From: Burkholderiales bacterium
Lineage (GTDB): Bacteria; Pseudomonadota; Gammaproteobacteria; Burkholderiales; Burkholderiaceae_C
DNA: 64,000 nt
NCBI GenBank assembly: GCA_028868305.1
Contig: JAGWUS010000006.1
Coordinates: 1 to 64,000 of the forward strand
Direction: 5' to 3'
Both the position numbers and the translations under genes were made by a program. The first letter of the stretch is position 1; each line of letters begins with the position of its first letter. Below are positions 16,960 to 24,756 of the stretch, piece after piece. The notes beneath the pieces were generated by a model that ran no database searches, was not told the origin of the DNA, and saw only the letters and a program-made list of their open reading frames with translations.

Positions 16960-17988
16960 ATGACCCATGCCTTCGAATCCCTGACGCCTGACCTGGTCCT
17001 TGACGCACTCGACAGCGTTGGCCTGCGTGGCGACGGCCGCCTGACTGCCCTCTCCTCCTACGAAAACCGGGTGTACCAGGTGCAACTGGAAGACGCCAGC
17101 GCCGTGGTTGCCAAGTTCTACCGGCCCGGGCGCTGGAGCGATGCGCAGATACAGGAAGAGCACGATTTTTCTGCCGAGCTGATGGCTGCCGAAATCCCCG
17201 TCATCGGCCCCACACAGCTGCTGGGTGCCAGCCTTCACCGTTTTGGCGGCTTTGCGTTCAGCGTCAGCCCGCGTCGGGGTGGCCGCGCTCCTGAACTGGA
17301 CGATGGCGAGGTGCTGGAATGGATTGGCCGTTTTCTGGCGCGCATCCACACCGTTGGCGCCCAGCGCCCATTTGTGCATCGCCCCGCGCTGGACCTCGAA
17401 ACCTTTGGCATCGAACCCATGCAGTGGCTGCTGGAACACGACAGGGTACCCCTGGACGTGCAGTCCGTCTGGACCCGGACCTGCCAGAATGCTATTGATT
17501 CCATAGCTGCTTGTACAACATTGACGGGGGCTTCAGGCCCAAACGGCATAAATTCATCGGGCATACGCCTGCTGCGCCTGCATGGGGACTGCCACCCCGG
17601 GAACATCCTTTGGACCCCTGCCGACGCCGCACCCACCGCAGGGCCCGGACCACATTTTGTCGACCTAGACGATGCCCGCATGGGCCCGGCGGTACAGGAC
17701 TTCTGGATGCTGCTCAGCGGTGACCGCCAGCAGCGCACACGCCAACTGGGCGCACTGGTGGATGGCTACGAACAGTTCCGCGAATTCAACCGCGATGAAC
17801 TGGCCCTCATCGAGCCGCTGCGCACCCTGCGCCTGATCCACTACAGCGCCTGGCTGGCGCGGCGCTGGAGCGACCCGACCTTTCCGGTGAACTTTCCATG
17901 GTTCGGCAGCAGCGACTACTGGCAGGGCCAGGTGCAGATGCTGGAGGAACAATGCGAGGCCATGCAGGAAGACCCCTTGATCGTATGA
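16960..17988 (+). CDS. srkA: Stress response kinase A (YihE/RdoA type)
   Basis: A 342-aa aminoglycoside-phosphotransferase-fold Ser/Thr kinase that in Escherichia coli limits stress-induced death downstream of Cpx. Motifs: ENRVYQVQLEDASAVVAKFYRPGRW at the N-terminus, catalytic LHGDCHPGNILW and metal site FVDLDDARMGP. E. coli SrkA is about 328 aa; the extra length lies just before LRLHGDCH, where residues about 178-194 (AIDSIAACTTLTGAS) are encoded by an in-frame copy of the palindromic repeat. The DUF2520 gene overlaps its stop by ATGA. Confidence 0.92.
   Translation: MTHAFESLTPDLVLDALDSVGLRGDGRLTALSSYENRVYQVQLEDASAVVAKFYRPGRWSDAQIQEEHDFSAELMAAEIPVIGPTQLLGASLHRFGGFAFSVSPRRGGRAPELDDGEVLEWIGRFLARIHTVGAQRPFVHRPALDLETFGIEPMQWLLEHDRVPLDVQSVWTRTCQNAIDSIAACTTLTGASGPNGINSSGIRLLRLHGDCHPGNILWTPADAAPTAGPGPHFVDLDDARMGPAVQDFWMLLSGDRQQRTRQLGALVDGYEQFREFNRDELALIEPLRTLRLIHYSAWLARRWSDPTFPVNFPWFGSSDYWQGQVQMLEEQCEAMQEDPLIV
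17491..17541 (+). repeat. Palindromic repeat inserted in frame in srkA
   Basis: Head GCTATTGATTCCATAGC (17491-17507), then TGCTTGTACA and tail TTGACGGGGGCTTCAGGCC. It aligns without gaps to the copies in proA and leuS and encodes AIDSIAACTTLTGAS in the srkA frame, just before the catalytic loop. Confidence 0.85.
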
Positions 17989-18848
17989 GCATGAAAACCC
18001 TCAACCTGATCGGCGCCGGACGGGTCGGCCAGACGCTTGCGCACTTGTGGCACGCGCGGCAGGTATTCTGCGTCCAACAAGTCCTGACGCGAAGCGCCGC
18101 CAGTGCCCAGGGCGCCTGCCATTTCATCGGAGCCGGAGCACCGGCGACAGCATTGCACGCCATGGCGCCCGCAGATGTCTGGATGCTGGCTGTGCCGGAT
18201 GCCGCCATTGCACAGGCTGCGGCCGACCTGACCGCCCATGCCAGAGACACGCAGTGGGCCCCGGCCGTGGTGTTCCACTGCAGCGGCGCGCTCACCGCCG
18301 CGCACATGGCCCCGCTGTCAGCGCTGGGCTGGCAGGTCGCCAGTGCGCACTGCATCCTGAGTTTTGCAACGCCGGCGGGCGCAGTGCAGCAATTTCCGGG
18401 CACAGCCTGTGCGCTGGAAGGCGATGCGCAGGCCTGTTCCCTGCTGCACGCTGCGTTCAGCGACATCGGTGCGCACTGCTTTGCCGTGGCCAGCGAAGAC
18501 AAGGTGCTGTACCACGCCGCTGCCGTGCTTGCGACCAACTTCTTGCCGGTGCTGCAAGCCCTGGCAGAGCGTGCCTGGCAGGCCACCGGGGTGCCGGACG
18601 CATTGATCCCCTCGCTGCGCACGTCCCTTCTGTCCAACGCCGTAGCCAACATCAACCGCCTGGGCCCCCAGGGTGCACTCACCGGACCGGCGGCCCGCGG
18701 CGATGTGGCCGCCATTACGCGCCAGGCCGACGTGGTTCGCCAGTGGGATCCGCAGGCGGGCGCGGCCTACGAGGCTTTGAGCACCCTGGCGTTGCGCATG
18801 GCAAACGCCAGCAAGGACACCATCGCCACCACGGCAACCACCCGCTGA
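17985..18848 (+). CDS. Rossmann-fold / DUF2520 dehydrogenase-like protein
   Basis: A 287-aa protein with an N-terminal NAD(P)-binding fold (TLNLIGAGRVGQTLAHLW) and a C-terminal helical DUF2520 region (AAVLATNFLPVLQALAERA, then RTSLLSNAVANINRLGPQGALTGPAARGD). The architecture resembles 6-phosphogluconate/ketopantoate-type reductases, but the substrate is not known. ATG 17985 overlaps the srkA stop. Its last 82 bases overlap the convergent PAP2 gene. Confidence 0.85.
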   Translation: MSMKTLNLIGAGRVGQTLAHLWHARQVFCVQQVLTRSAASAQGACHFIGAGAPATALHAMAPADVWMLAVPDAAIAQAAADLTAHARDTQWAPAVVFHCSGALTAAHMAPLSALGWQVASAHCILSFATPAGAVQQFPGTACALEGDAQACSLLHAAFSDIGAHCFAVASEDKVLYHAAAVLATNFLPVLQALAERAWQATGVPDALIPSLRTSLLSNAVANINRLGPQGALTGPAARGDVAAITRQADVVRQWDPQAGAAYEALSTLALRMANASKDTIATTATTR

Positions 18849-19567
18849 AGCGGCAGGTTCTCTGCAAAGTCCAGTTCCTCGGTCAGCAGGTGGTATACCG
18901 CCACCGCCACCAGAACTGCCACCAGCCGCAGACTCCAGTGGGTGGGCTGGCAATGCACAGGCGTCATGCGCTCCAGCAGTTGCTTGCCCAGCAGCCCGGC
19001 CAGCAGGCCCAGGCTGGTACCGACTGCCACGTCGCCCGGCCAGTGAGCCCCCACGGCAATGCGCGACAGCCCAGTACCCAATGCCAGCACCAGCAGCCAC
19101 GCGTGCCGCCAGCGGGTAGCGCGCGGCAGCGCAAAGTAGATACCGCTGGCCACGGCAAACGCCGTCAACGTGTGGCCCGAAGGCATGGACACGTTGTGCA
19201 GCATCTCGCCAACGATGCGCATCTGCGCGTTGTCCACCACCGCAGCGGGGCGCGGGCTTTCCAAAAAGAACTTGCCCGTGCGCGCAAAGGCAATGGCAAA
19301 GGGTGCTGCACACAGCCAGGCCCACATAAGACGCGGCGCCAGCACCAGCAGGGGCGCCGTCACCCCCAGCACGCCCCATCCATTGCCCAGAAGCGACAGG
19401 CCCGTCCACACCTGCGCCGCCACCGGCATGCAGGCGGTGTTGATGGCCACAAACATGGCCGGCTCCCACCAGTGCAGCCACAACGGGGCTGTCACACCAA
19501 AAAGCACAAAGGGAACCAACCAGACCCAGTGCGGGACTTCAGTTGCTCGGGCATGGGGCAGGCTCAT
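18767..19567 (-). CDS. PAP2-family membrane phosphatase
   Basis: A 266-aa integral membrane phosphatase with the three PAP2 motifs: KFFLESPRP, MPSGHT and SRIAVGAHWPGD. About six hydrophobic helices place the active site on the periplasmic face; substrates of this family are lipid phosphates such as undecaprenyl diphosphate or phosphatidylglycerol phosphate. ATG 19567 overlaps the stop of the upstream GT39 gene (ATGA), suggesting a shared role in envelope lipid or glycan metabolism. It overlaps the convergent DUF2520 gene by 82 bases. Confidence 0.9.
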   Translation of the reverse strand: MSLPHARATEVPHWVWLVPFVLFGVTAPLWLHWWEPAMFVAINTACMPVAAQVWTGLSLLGNGWGVLGVTAPLLVLAPRLMWAWLCAAPFAIAFARTGKFFLESPRPAAVVDNAQMRIVGEMLHNVSMPSGHTLTAFAVASGIYFALPRATRWRHAWLLVLALGTGLSRIAVGAHWPGDVAVGTSLGLLAGLLGKQLLERMTPVHCQPTHWSLRLVAVLVAVAVYHLLTEELDFAENLPLQRVVAVVAMVSLLAFAMRNARVLKAS

Positions 19568-21114
19568 GGCGCAGTCACCTCGGACAACAGACGGGGCTGT
19601 GGTGCGCCCGACCAGCCCTGGCAAGCATAAAAACGGAATTCGGACAGGGGACGGCCCAATCGCAGGACGGGTAGCGTCTCCAGCAACTGGCAGTTCGCAA
19701 AACCATGCGCCCCCAAAGGTAAAGCGTACGCCATTTCGGACCAGTCCACCAGCAGCGTGTCGCCCCCTTTAGGCAGGTCACCGGCCCACAGAGCAAACTG
19801 ATCAAACCGGTCCTCCAGCACATGCACTTTCAGAGGCCGGGCGTACCAGCCCAGCCGGCTGGCCAGTGTCCAGTTCTGCACCGACACGCTGGACAGATTG
19901 TGCTGGCTCGCGAGTGTGCGTGCGTGCGCACCAGCCTGGTCCCAACCATGCAAATCGGCAAAAGGGTTGGGGGCCCGGTTGCTGGCGGGCGCCTTGGCTT
20001 CCACAAAAGGGATGCCGCCCGTGAGCATCAATGCCGGCAAGGCAATGCACAGCAGGCCCTGCAGGATTGCAAGACCCACGATGGGCCGCCGCCAGCGCGT
20101 TTGCGTGAATCGCTCCAGCGCAAGGCCAGCAAAAGGCGCCAATGCCACCCAGGCAGGAGCGGTCCAGTGCGGCAGACTGGTACCGCCACCGGACAGATAG
20201 GCCAGCACGGCAAAGGGCATGGCAAAGAACAGTACCAGCCACCGGTGACCATTTTCTGCATGCAGCCGCACCCCAGCCAGCCCCCACAGCAGCATCGGAC
20301 CAAAAACCACGAGCTGCACCAGCAGGAAGCGCAGCACATGCTGCAGTTGCCAGACACCGCCCGCGCCGTGTTGGGTCTGGTATCGGAACGAGACCCACTG
20401 GTTCTGCGCATTCCACAGCAGTACTGGGCTGATCATCAGCAAGGCCACCAGCACGGCCAGCCACACGCCCGGCGCACGCAGCAATCGCATGCCATGCGTC
20501 TGAAGCAGACACAGGGCCACTGCCAGTGCAGTGAATATGGCGGTGTATTTGCTCAAGCCCGCCAGGCCCAGCAACAGGCCCAGCAGCAACCACTGGCGGA
20601 TCGACGTCGGGTTGGCAGACTCCATCAAGGTCAGCGTCTGGTGCATCAGGGCTACTGTCAGCGCGATCAGCAAAGTATCGGGCAGCAAGCCGATGCCCAG
20701 GATATGAAGAAGCGGCGCCAGCAGCAGTGTCAGCATGGCCCACAGACCTGCCACTTCACGGCCTGCGCCGGCACCCTGCAGACGCGGGGTCAGGCGCAAA
20801 GTCAGGCGATATACGCCTGCCACGGTGACGAGCCAGAGCAGACCCGGTACCAGACGCAGGATCCCCTCGGGCGCCTGCACAGCCACCAGTGGCCACTGCA
20901 CCCAGCCCACCAGCGGCGGATGGTCAAAATAGCTTAGTGCGGGGTGCGCGGCATACAGAGCGTAGTGCGCCTCATCGACAGATAGCCCTATCGCGGCGCC
21001 CAGAACCCCATGCAACACGAACACGGCCAGCAAGAGCAGGCGCAATCCAGGTGAGGTAGGTAGCAATTGAGGGGCAGTGGGCAGCAAAAGTCGATCCAAA
21101 ACGGCAATCCTCAC
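19564..21114 (-). CDS. ArnT/PMT-like glycosyltransferase (GT39/GT83 type)
   Basis: A 516-aa multi-spanning membrane protein (around 11-12 helices) with the acidic first periplasmic loop LSVDEAHYALYAAHP and LSYFDHPPLVGW, characteristic of polyprenyl-phosphate-dependent glycosyltransferases such as ArnT. It probably transfers a sugar from an undecaprenyl-phosphate donor to an envelope acceptor; its coupled neighbour is a PAP2 phosphatase that could recycle the lipid carrier. The start is GTG 21114; no better upstream ATG is in frame. Confidence 0.85.
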   Translation of the reverse strand: MRIAVLDRLLLPTAPQLLPTSPGLRLLLLAVFVLHGVLGAAIGLSVDEAHYALYAAHPALSYFDHPPLVGWVQWPLVAVQAPEGILRLVPGLLWLVTVAGVYRLTLRLTPRLQGAGAGREVAGLWAMLTLLLAPLLHILGIGLLPDTLLIALTVALMHQTLTLMESANPTSIRQWLLLGLLLGLAGLSKYTAIFTALAVALCLLQTHGMRLLRAPGVWLAVLVALLMISPVLLWNAQNQWVSFRYQTQHGAGGVWQLQHVLRFLLVQLVVFGPMLLWGLAGVRLHAENGHRWLVLFFAMPFAVLAYLSGGGTSLPHWTAPAWVALAPFAGLALERFTQTRWRRPIVGLAILQGLLCIALPALMLTGGIPFVEAKAPASNRAPNPFADLHGWDQAGAHARTLASQHNLSSVSVQNWTLASRLGWYARPLKVHVLEDRFDQFALWAGDLPKGGDTLLVDWSEMAYALPLGAHGFANCQLLETLPVLRLGRPLSEFRFYACQGWSGAPQPRLLSEVTAP

Positions 21115-21159
21115 AGTCTAAACTGCAAAGCATTCACTCTTGCCCACTCCAGGACTCCC

Positions 21160-21351
21160 ATGCCCATCTACCGCGTTGAAATGCTCGAAGGTCGCACACT
21201 CGAACAAAAACAGAAACTGGCCGAAGAAATCACCCGCGTCAGCGTGCAAGTGCTGGGTGGCAGCCCCGACAGCGTGCACGTACTGATCGACGAGGTCCGG
21301 CGCGAGAACTGGGCTACCGGCGGAAAACTGTGGTCAGAACCCCGCAGTTAA
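21160..21351 (+). CDS. 4-oxalocrotonate tautomerase family enzyme
   Basis: A 63-aa tautomerase beginning MPIYRVEMLEGRT. The catalytic Pro becomes the N-terminus after Met removal, and the family Arg residues lie in VRRENWATGGK. The usual length is about 60-76 aa. ATG 21160 must be the start because the enzyme needs Pro1. The family isomerises unsaturated keto acids; no aromatic meta-cleavage genes are nearby, so the substrate is open. Confidence 0.9.
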   Translation: MPIYRVEMLEGRTLEQKQKLAEEITRVSVQVLGGSPDSVHVLIDEVRRENWATGGKLWSEPRS

Positions 21352-21429
21352 AGCACGCCCAACGCTGTTTTTTGTCCCGAAGCAACGGGATGAGGGAGAA
21401 TTTTCGGGTCGCAGGATTAAACTGCTTTC

Positions 21430-22320
21430 ATGTGCCAACTGCTTGGAATGAACAGTTATCTGCCAGCCAGCCTGACGCTGAGCTTTACCGGCTTCTCGCA
21501 GCGCGGCGGCTGCACCGACCACCATTCCGATGGCTGGGGCATTGCATTCTTTGAGAGCGAAGGCGATCAACCAGGCAAAGCCGCCCGGCACTTTGTGGAC
21601 AAGGAAAGCGCATCGACCTCACCGATTGCGAAGATGCTCAAGTCCTACCCGATAAAAAGCCACAACGTGGTGGCGCATGTGCGCAAGGCGACCGTCGGTG
21701 CGGTCACGCTGGAAAACTGCCACCCGTTTACCCGTGAGCTCTGGGGCCGCTACTGGGTGTTTGCCCACAATGGCGACCTCAAGGAATTCAACCCGCCCCT
21801 GCACGGCAGCTTCAAGCCCGTGGGCAGTACTGACAGCGAGCTGGCGTTCTGCTGGCTGCTCCAGGAACTCAACAAGTCGCACGTCAATGTGCCAACGGTC
21901 GAAGAGCTCACACGCACATTGTCTGAACTGGTGCCACGCATCGCCCGGCACGGCACTTTCAACTTCCTGCTCAGCAACGGGCAGGCGCTGTGGGCGCACG
22001 CCAGCACCAAGCTGCACTACGTGCTGCGCCAACACCCGTTCCCGGAGGTCTGCCTCGCGGATGAAGACATCACGGTCGATCTCTCCGACCTCAACGGCCC
22101 ACAGGACCGCCAGGTGATCGTGGTCACCGAACCGCTGACCACCAACGAGGCCTGGGTGGCCATGGAGCCGGGCGAGCTGCAGGCCTTTGTGGATGGGCGC
22201 CCCCTCACCCGCGCGGTGTGCAAGGCCACACTGATTGCCGCCGCCGCAGCGGCCGCAGCCCAGCGCGAAGCAGAAGAGGCTGCCAAAGTCGCAACCCAGG
22301 CAGCCTCTTTGTTAGCTTAA
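21430..22320 (+). CDS. Class II glutamine amidotransferase (YafJ type)
   Basis: A 296-aa Ntn-hydrolase beginning MCQLLGMNSY: Cys2 is the nucleophile exposed after Met removal. Other glutaminase motifs: DHHSDGWGIAFFE, HVRKATVGAV, and WVFAHNGDLKEF. No synthase domain follows, as in YafJ/EgtC-like stand-alone amidotransferases. The C-terminus ends in an Ala/Glu-rich helix (AAAAAAAAQREAEEAAKVA). The acceptor is unknown and no ergothioneine genes are adjacent. Confidence 0.92.
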   Translation: MCQLLGMNSYLPASLTLSFTGFSQRGGCTDHHSDGWGIAFFESEGDQPGKAARHFVDKESASTSPIAKMLKSYPIKSHNVVAHVRKATVGAVTLENCHPFTRELWGRYWVFAHNGDLKEFNPPLHGSFKPVGSTDSELAFCWLLQELNKSHVNVPTVEELTRTLSELVPRIARHGTFNFLLSNGQALWAHASTKLHYVLRQHPFPEVCLADEDITVDLSDLNGPQDRQVIVVTEPLTTNEAWVAMEPGELQAFVDGRPLTRAVCKATLIAAAAAAAAQREAEEAAKVATQAASLLA

Positions 22321-22327
22321 AACGTCA

Positions 22328-22344
22328 GCGGGCAGTACACCCGC
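22328..22344 (-). terminator. Weak hairpin after the PKD-protein gene
   Basis: On the minus strand GCGGG-N7-CCCGC followed by TGACGTTTT starts 7 bases after the stop codon of the exported PKD-like protein. The stem is short and the T run modest. Confidence 0.35.
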
Positions 22345-22350
22345 GTTGGA

Positions 22351-22926
22351 TTAAGGCTTGCAGCCGTACTGGCCCTTCTTGACATTTTCGAAGTAGCTCA
22401 AGTCACCTTTGCACTCGGGCTTGGCCGATGGCAGTGCGGTTCCGGCTTTTGCGGTGCAAGTGAAAGCACCCGTTTTGGCGTTGAGCTTGCCTGAGAGCTT
22501 CCAGCCGGTGCCGCAAACATCCACTGCCTTCATGGCGCCAGGCTTGGCGGCGGCAGCAGGCTTACCCGCATCCGTGACGCTGATGTCCACGGCCCGCTCA
22601 TTGCCACCGCAGTTGGGATGGCTTTGCACATTTTTTCCGCCCAGGGTCACATGGTAGGTACCCGCTTTGGCGTAGCTATGGGTCAGCAGCAGCGGAGTGG
22701 CATTGCTGATGTCACTCACGGCATCCTGGAATGTGCCGTCACCAAACCCCACGACGAAGCCGCAGTAGTTGCTGTTGATGACATCGATGTTGGCCGTGAT
22801 CGTCACGGCCTCCCCAGTCTTGGCAGTCATGGGCGCAGCGGTAATTGCCCCCAAGACCTGCGCCTGAACGGACAGTGTGGAAAGAGACGCCACGGCAAGC
22901 GCAGCCATTAGAAATTTAAATTTCAT
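22351..22926 (-). CDS. Exported PKD-like protein of unknown function
   Basis: A 191-aa protein with a signal peptide (MKFKFLMAALAVASLSTLSVQA, cleavage about residue 22). Residues about 30-120 look like a PKD/Ig-like beta sandwich (VTITANIDV, CGFVVGFGDGTFQDAVS, THSYAKAGTYHVTLGGKN). An Ala/Pro linker then leads to a small four-cysteine C-terminal region with CGTGWKLSGKLNAKTGAFTC. The cysteines suggest periplasmic disulfides. No enzyme motif is visible. It shares a strand with the beta-barrel gene but a terminator lies between them. Confidence 0.8.
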   Translation of the reverse strand: MKFKFLMAALAVASLSTLSVQAQVLGAITAAPMTAKTGEAVTITANIDVINSNYCGFVVGFGDGTFQDAVSDISNATPLLLTHSYAKAGTYHVTLGGKNVQSHPNCGGNERAVDISVTDAGKPAAAAKPGAMKAVDVCGTGWKLSGKLNAKTGAFTCTAKAGTALPSAKPECKGDLSYFENVKKGQYGCKP

Positions 22927-22987
22927 GTTGATACCTCCAGTTGGTTAACGCCATCGCGACACAGGCTGTTGACAGCCTGCTGCGGAC

Positions 22988-23009
22988 AAAAAAGCCCACC
23001 GAAGTGGGC
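22988..23009 (-). terminator. Rho-independent terminator of the beta-barrel gene
   Basis: On the minus strand GCCCAC-TTCG-GTGGGC followed by TTTTTT: a stable UUCG tetraloop hairpin with a T run, about 20 bases after the stop codon of the outer-membrane protein. Confidence 0.9.
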
Positions 23010-23029
23010 CTTTGCAAGGTCTGATGCAA

Positions 23030-23611
23030 TCAGAACTTGTAGCCAACGCCCAACGAGAAGACACTGGAGGATTCCTTTACTGAACCGCCACCGTAGTCCA
23101 CGTCGTTGTACTTGTTGATGTCGTACCCGACCTGGTAGAACATGTTCTTGTCGATCAGGCCACGTAAGCCAAAACCATAACCCACACCCGACAGGCTCTT
23201 CTTGGTTTCCACGCCGGCCAGAGTGAACGCGCCGTCTGCGCTCAACGAAGACACCTTGCCAAACAACATCATGTTGCTGGAGATGGCGTAGCCAGGAACA
23301 ATGTCAAATGCCATGCGGTTCTTGGTGACGAATTCTTGACCGGTGGTGAAAGTGCCGGCCTTGTTGTTGCCGGTACCCAGGGTGAGGCCCAGACCCAACA
23401 CAACTTGGGGGGCCAGCGCCAGAGAGTACTGGGCTTGCAGGTCCAGACTGGTGGTGTTGCCACTGTCAGAAGCAACACCAGTGGGCTCAGTCGTCGACTT
23501 GGCCACTGCCAAGTTGGCACCGACGCTAAAACCTTCAAAACTCTTGGCCTGTGCAAACGCTTGGGGGGCGATGAATGCAACCGAAGCGGCGAGCAGTAGT
23601 GCTTTTTTCAT
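23030..23611 (-). CDS. Small outer-membrane beta-barrel protein (porin/OmpW-like)
   Basis: A 193-aa exported protein. Signal peptide MKKALLLAASVAFIAPQAFA (cleavage about residue 20), then alternating strands with aromatic girdles and the C-terminal ...FSLGVGYKF ending in Phe, the BAM recognition signal. The length fits an eight-stranded barrel. ATG 23611 is preferred to an upstream in-frame start because it opens the signal peptide. A FNR-like box lies about 100 bases upstream and a strong terminator follows, so it is a single-gene unit, possibly oxygen-regulated. Confidence 0.85.
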   Translation of the reverse strand: MKKALLLAASVAFIAPQAFAQAKSFEGFSVGANLAVAKSTTEPTGVASDSGNTTSLDLQAQYSLALAPQVVLGLGLTLGTGNNKAGTFTTGQEFVTKNRMAFDIVPGYAISSNMMLFGKVSSLSADGAFTLAGVETKKSLSGVGYGFGLRGLIDKNMFYQVGYDINKYNDVDYGGGSVKESSSVFSLGVGYKF

Positions 23612-23711
23612 AAAAACTCCTTTGGTGAGAAAAAGTGACTTTGGCATGGCATTTTGCCAAACGCCCATGTTGGCACAATTCCCGGAGTCGCGTCCAAAAG
23701 CCCGCCCATGT

Positions 23712-23725
23712 TTGATGAAAGTCAA
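23712..23725 (-). promoter_or_regulatory. FNR/Dnr-like box upstream of the beta-barrel gene
   Basis: Minus strand TTGAC-TTTC-ATCAA matches TTGAT-N4-ATCAA at 9 of 10 bases and differs from the box at 14565-14578 by one base. It lies about 100 bases before the start codon. AATTGT at 23675-23680 (minus strand) is a possible -10. Function is inferred. Confidence 0.5.
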
Positions 23726-23783
23726 ACAACACCCAATTGCAGCATGGTGTGGCGGCAACACTCCAGAAATTCGTAACTATCCG

Positions 23784-24743
23784 CTAGCCTCCGGCGGCCG
23801 TTTCCAGCGCATCGATGAACATGGCTGGCACGTCAAACCCGGTCTGATCCGAGATTTCCTGGAAACAGGTTGGACTGGTGACGTTGATTTCTGTGAGGCT
23901 GTCACCAATGATGTCCAACCCCACCAGCAGGAGGCCACGCGCCGCCAGCACCGGACCTAACGCTTCCGCAATGGCGCGATCGGTATCACTCAGCGCCTGG
24001 GCCACCCCCTTGCCACCGGCAGCCAGGTTGCCACGCACTTCACCGCCCTGCGGGATGCGCGCCAGGCAATACGGTGCCGGCTTGCCACCAATGACCAGAA
24101 CCCGTTTGTCACCCTGGGCAATCGCCGGCAGGAACTTCTGCACCATCAGAGTCTGTGCGCCATCCTTGTTCAGGGTTTCGATGATGCCACCCAGGTTCAG
24201 GCCATCGTCGCGGACGCGGAATATGCCCATACCGCCCATACCGTCAAGCGGCTTGAGGATGATGTCGCGATGTGCGGTATGGAACGCCCGCACCGCATCC
24301 GCATCGCGGGTCACGAGGGTGGGGCCAATGAACTGGGGAAACTCAAGAATTGCGAGCTTTTCGGGGTGGTCGCGCAGGGCGCGCGGCTTGTTGAACACCC
24401 TGGCGCCCTCACGTTCGGCCTGCTCCAGCAGATGCGTGGCGTAAAAAAATTCGCTGTCAAAGGGCGGATCCTTACGCATAAGGATTGCACCAAAGTCGCG
24501 CAAATCCCTGAGGCGGCTTTGTGGTGGCAAGGGCGTTTCATGGAACCAGCGATCCTCATGCCCTGTCAGGGTGATGTGGCGCACGTGCGCCTGCACCCGT
24601 CCACCACGCTGCCAGATCAGATGTCTGGGCTCACACGCAATGATGCTGTGGCCCCGGCGCTGGGCCTCGCGCATCATGGAAAAGGTGGTGTCTTTATAGA
24701 TCTTGAACGACTCCAGCGGATCGGCAACAAACAGGATATCCAT
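23784..24743 (-). CDS. gshB: Glutathione synthetase
   Basis: Joins gamma-glutamylcysteine and glycine with ATP to make glutathione. The 319 aa match the bacterial enzyme (about 315). The N-terminal domain begins MDILFVADPLESFKIYKDTTFSMM; the ATP-grasp core shows RKDPPFDSEF, KPLDGMGGMGIFRV, GDKRVLVIGGKPAPYCLARIP and EINVTSPTCFQEI. ATG 24743 (MDIL) fits the family N-terminus. Kup lies 13 bases upstream, and gshA lies beyond kup, all on one strand. Confidence 0.97.
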   Translation of the reverse strand: MDILFVADPLESFKIYKDTTFSMMREAQRRGHSIIACEPRHLIWQRGGRVQAHVRHITLTGHEDRWFHETPLPPQSRLRDLRDFGAILMRKDPPFDSEFFYATHLLEQAEREGARVFNKPRALRDHPEKLAILEFPQFIGPTLVTRDADAVRAFHTAHRDIILKPLDGMGGMGIFRVRDDGLNLGGIIETLNKDGAQTLMVQKFLPAIAQGDKRVLVIGGKPAPYCLARIPQGGEVRGNLAAGGKGVAQALSDTDRAIAEALGPVLAARGLLLVGLDIIGDSLTEINVTSPTCFQEISDQTGFDVPAMFIDALETAAGG

Positions 24744-24756
24744 GATCAGGTTTTTA

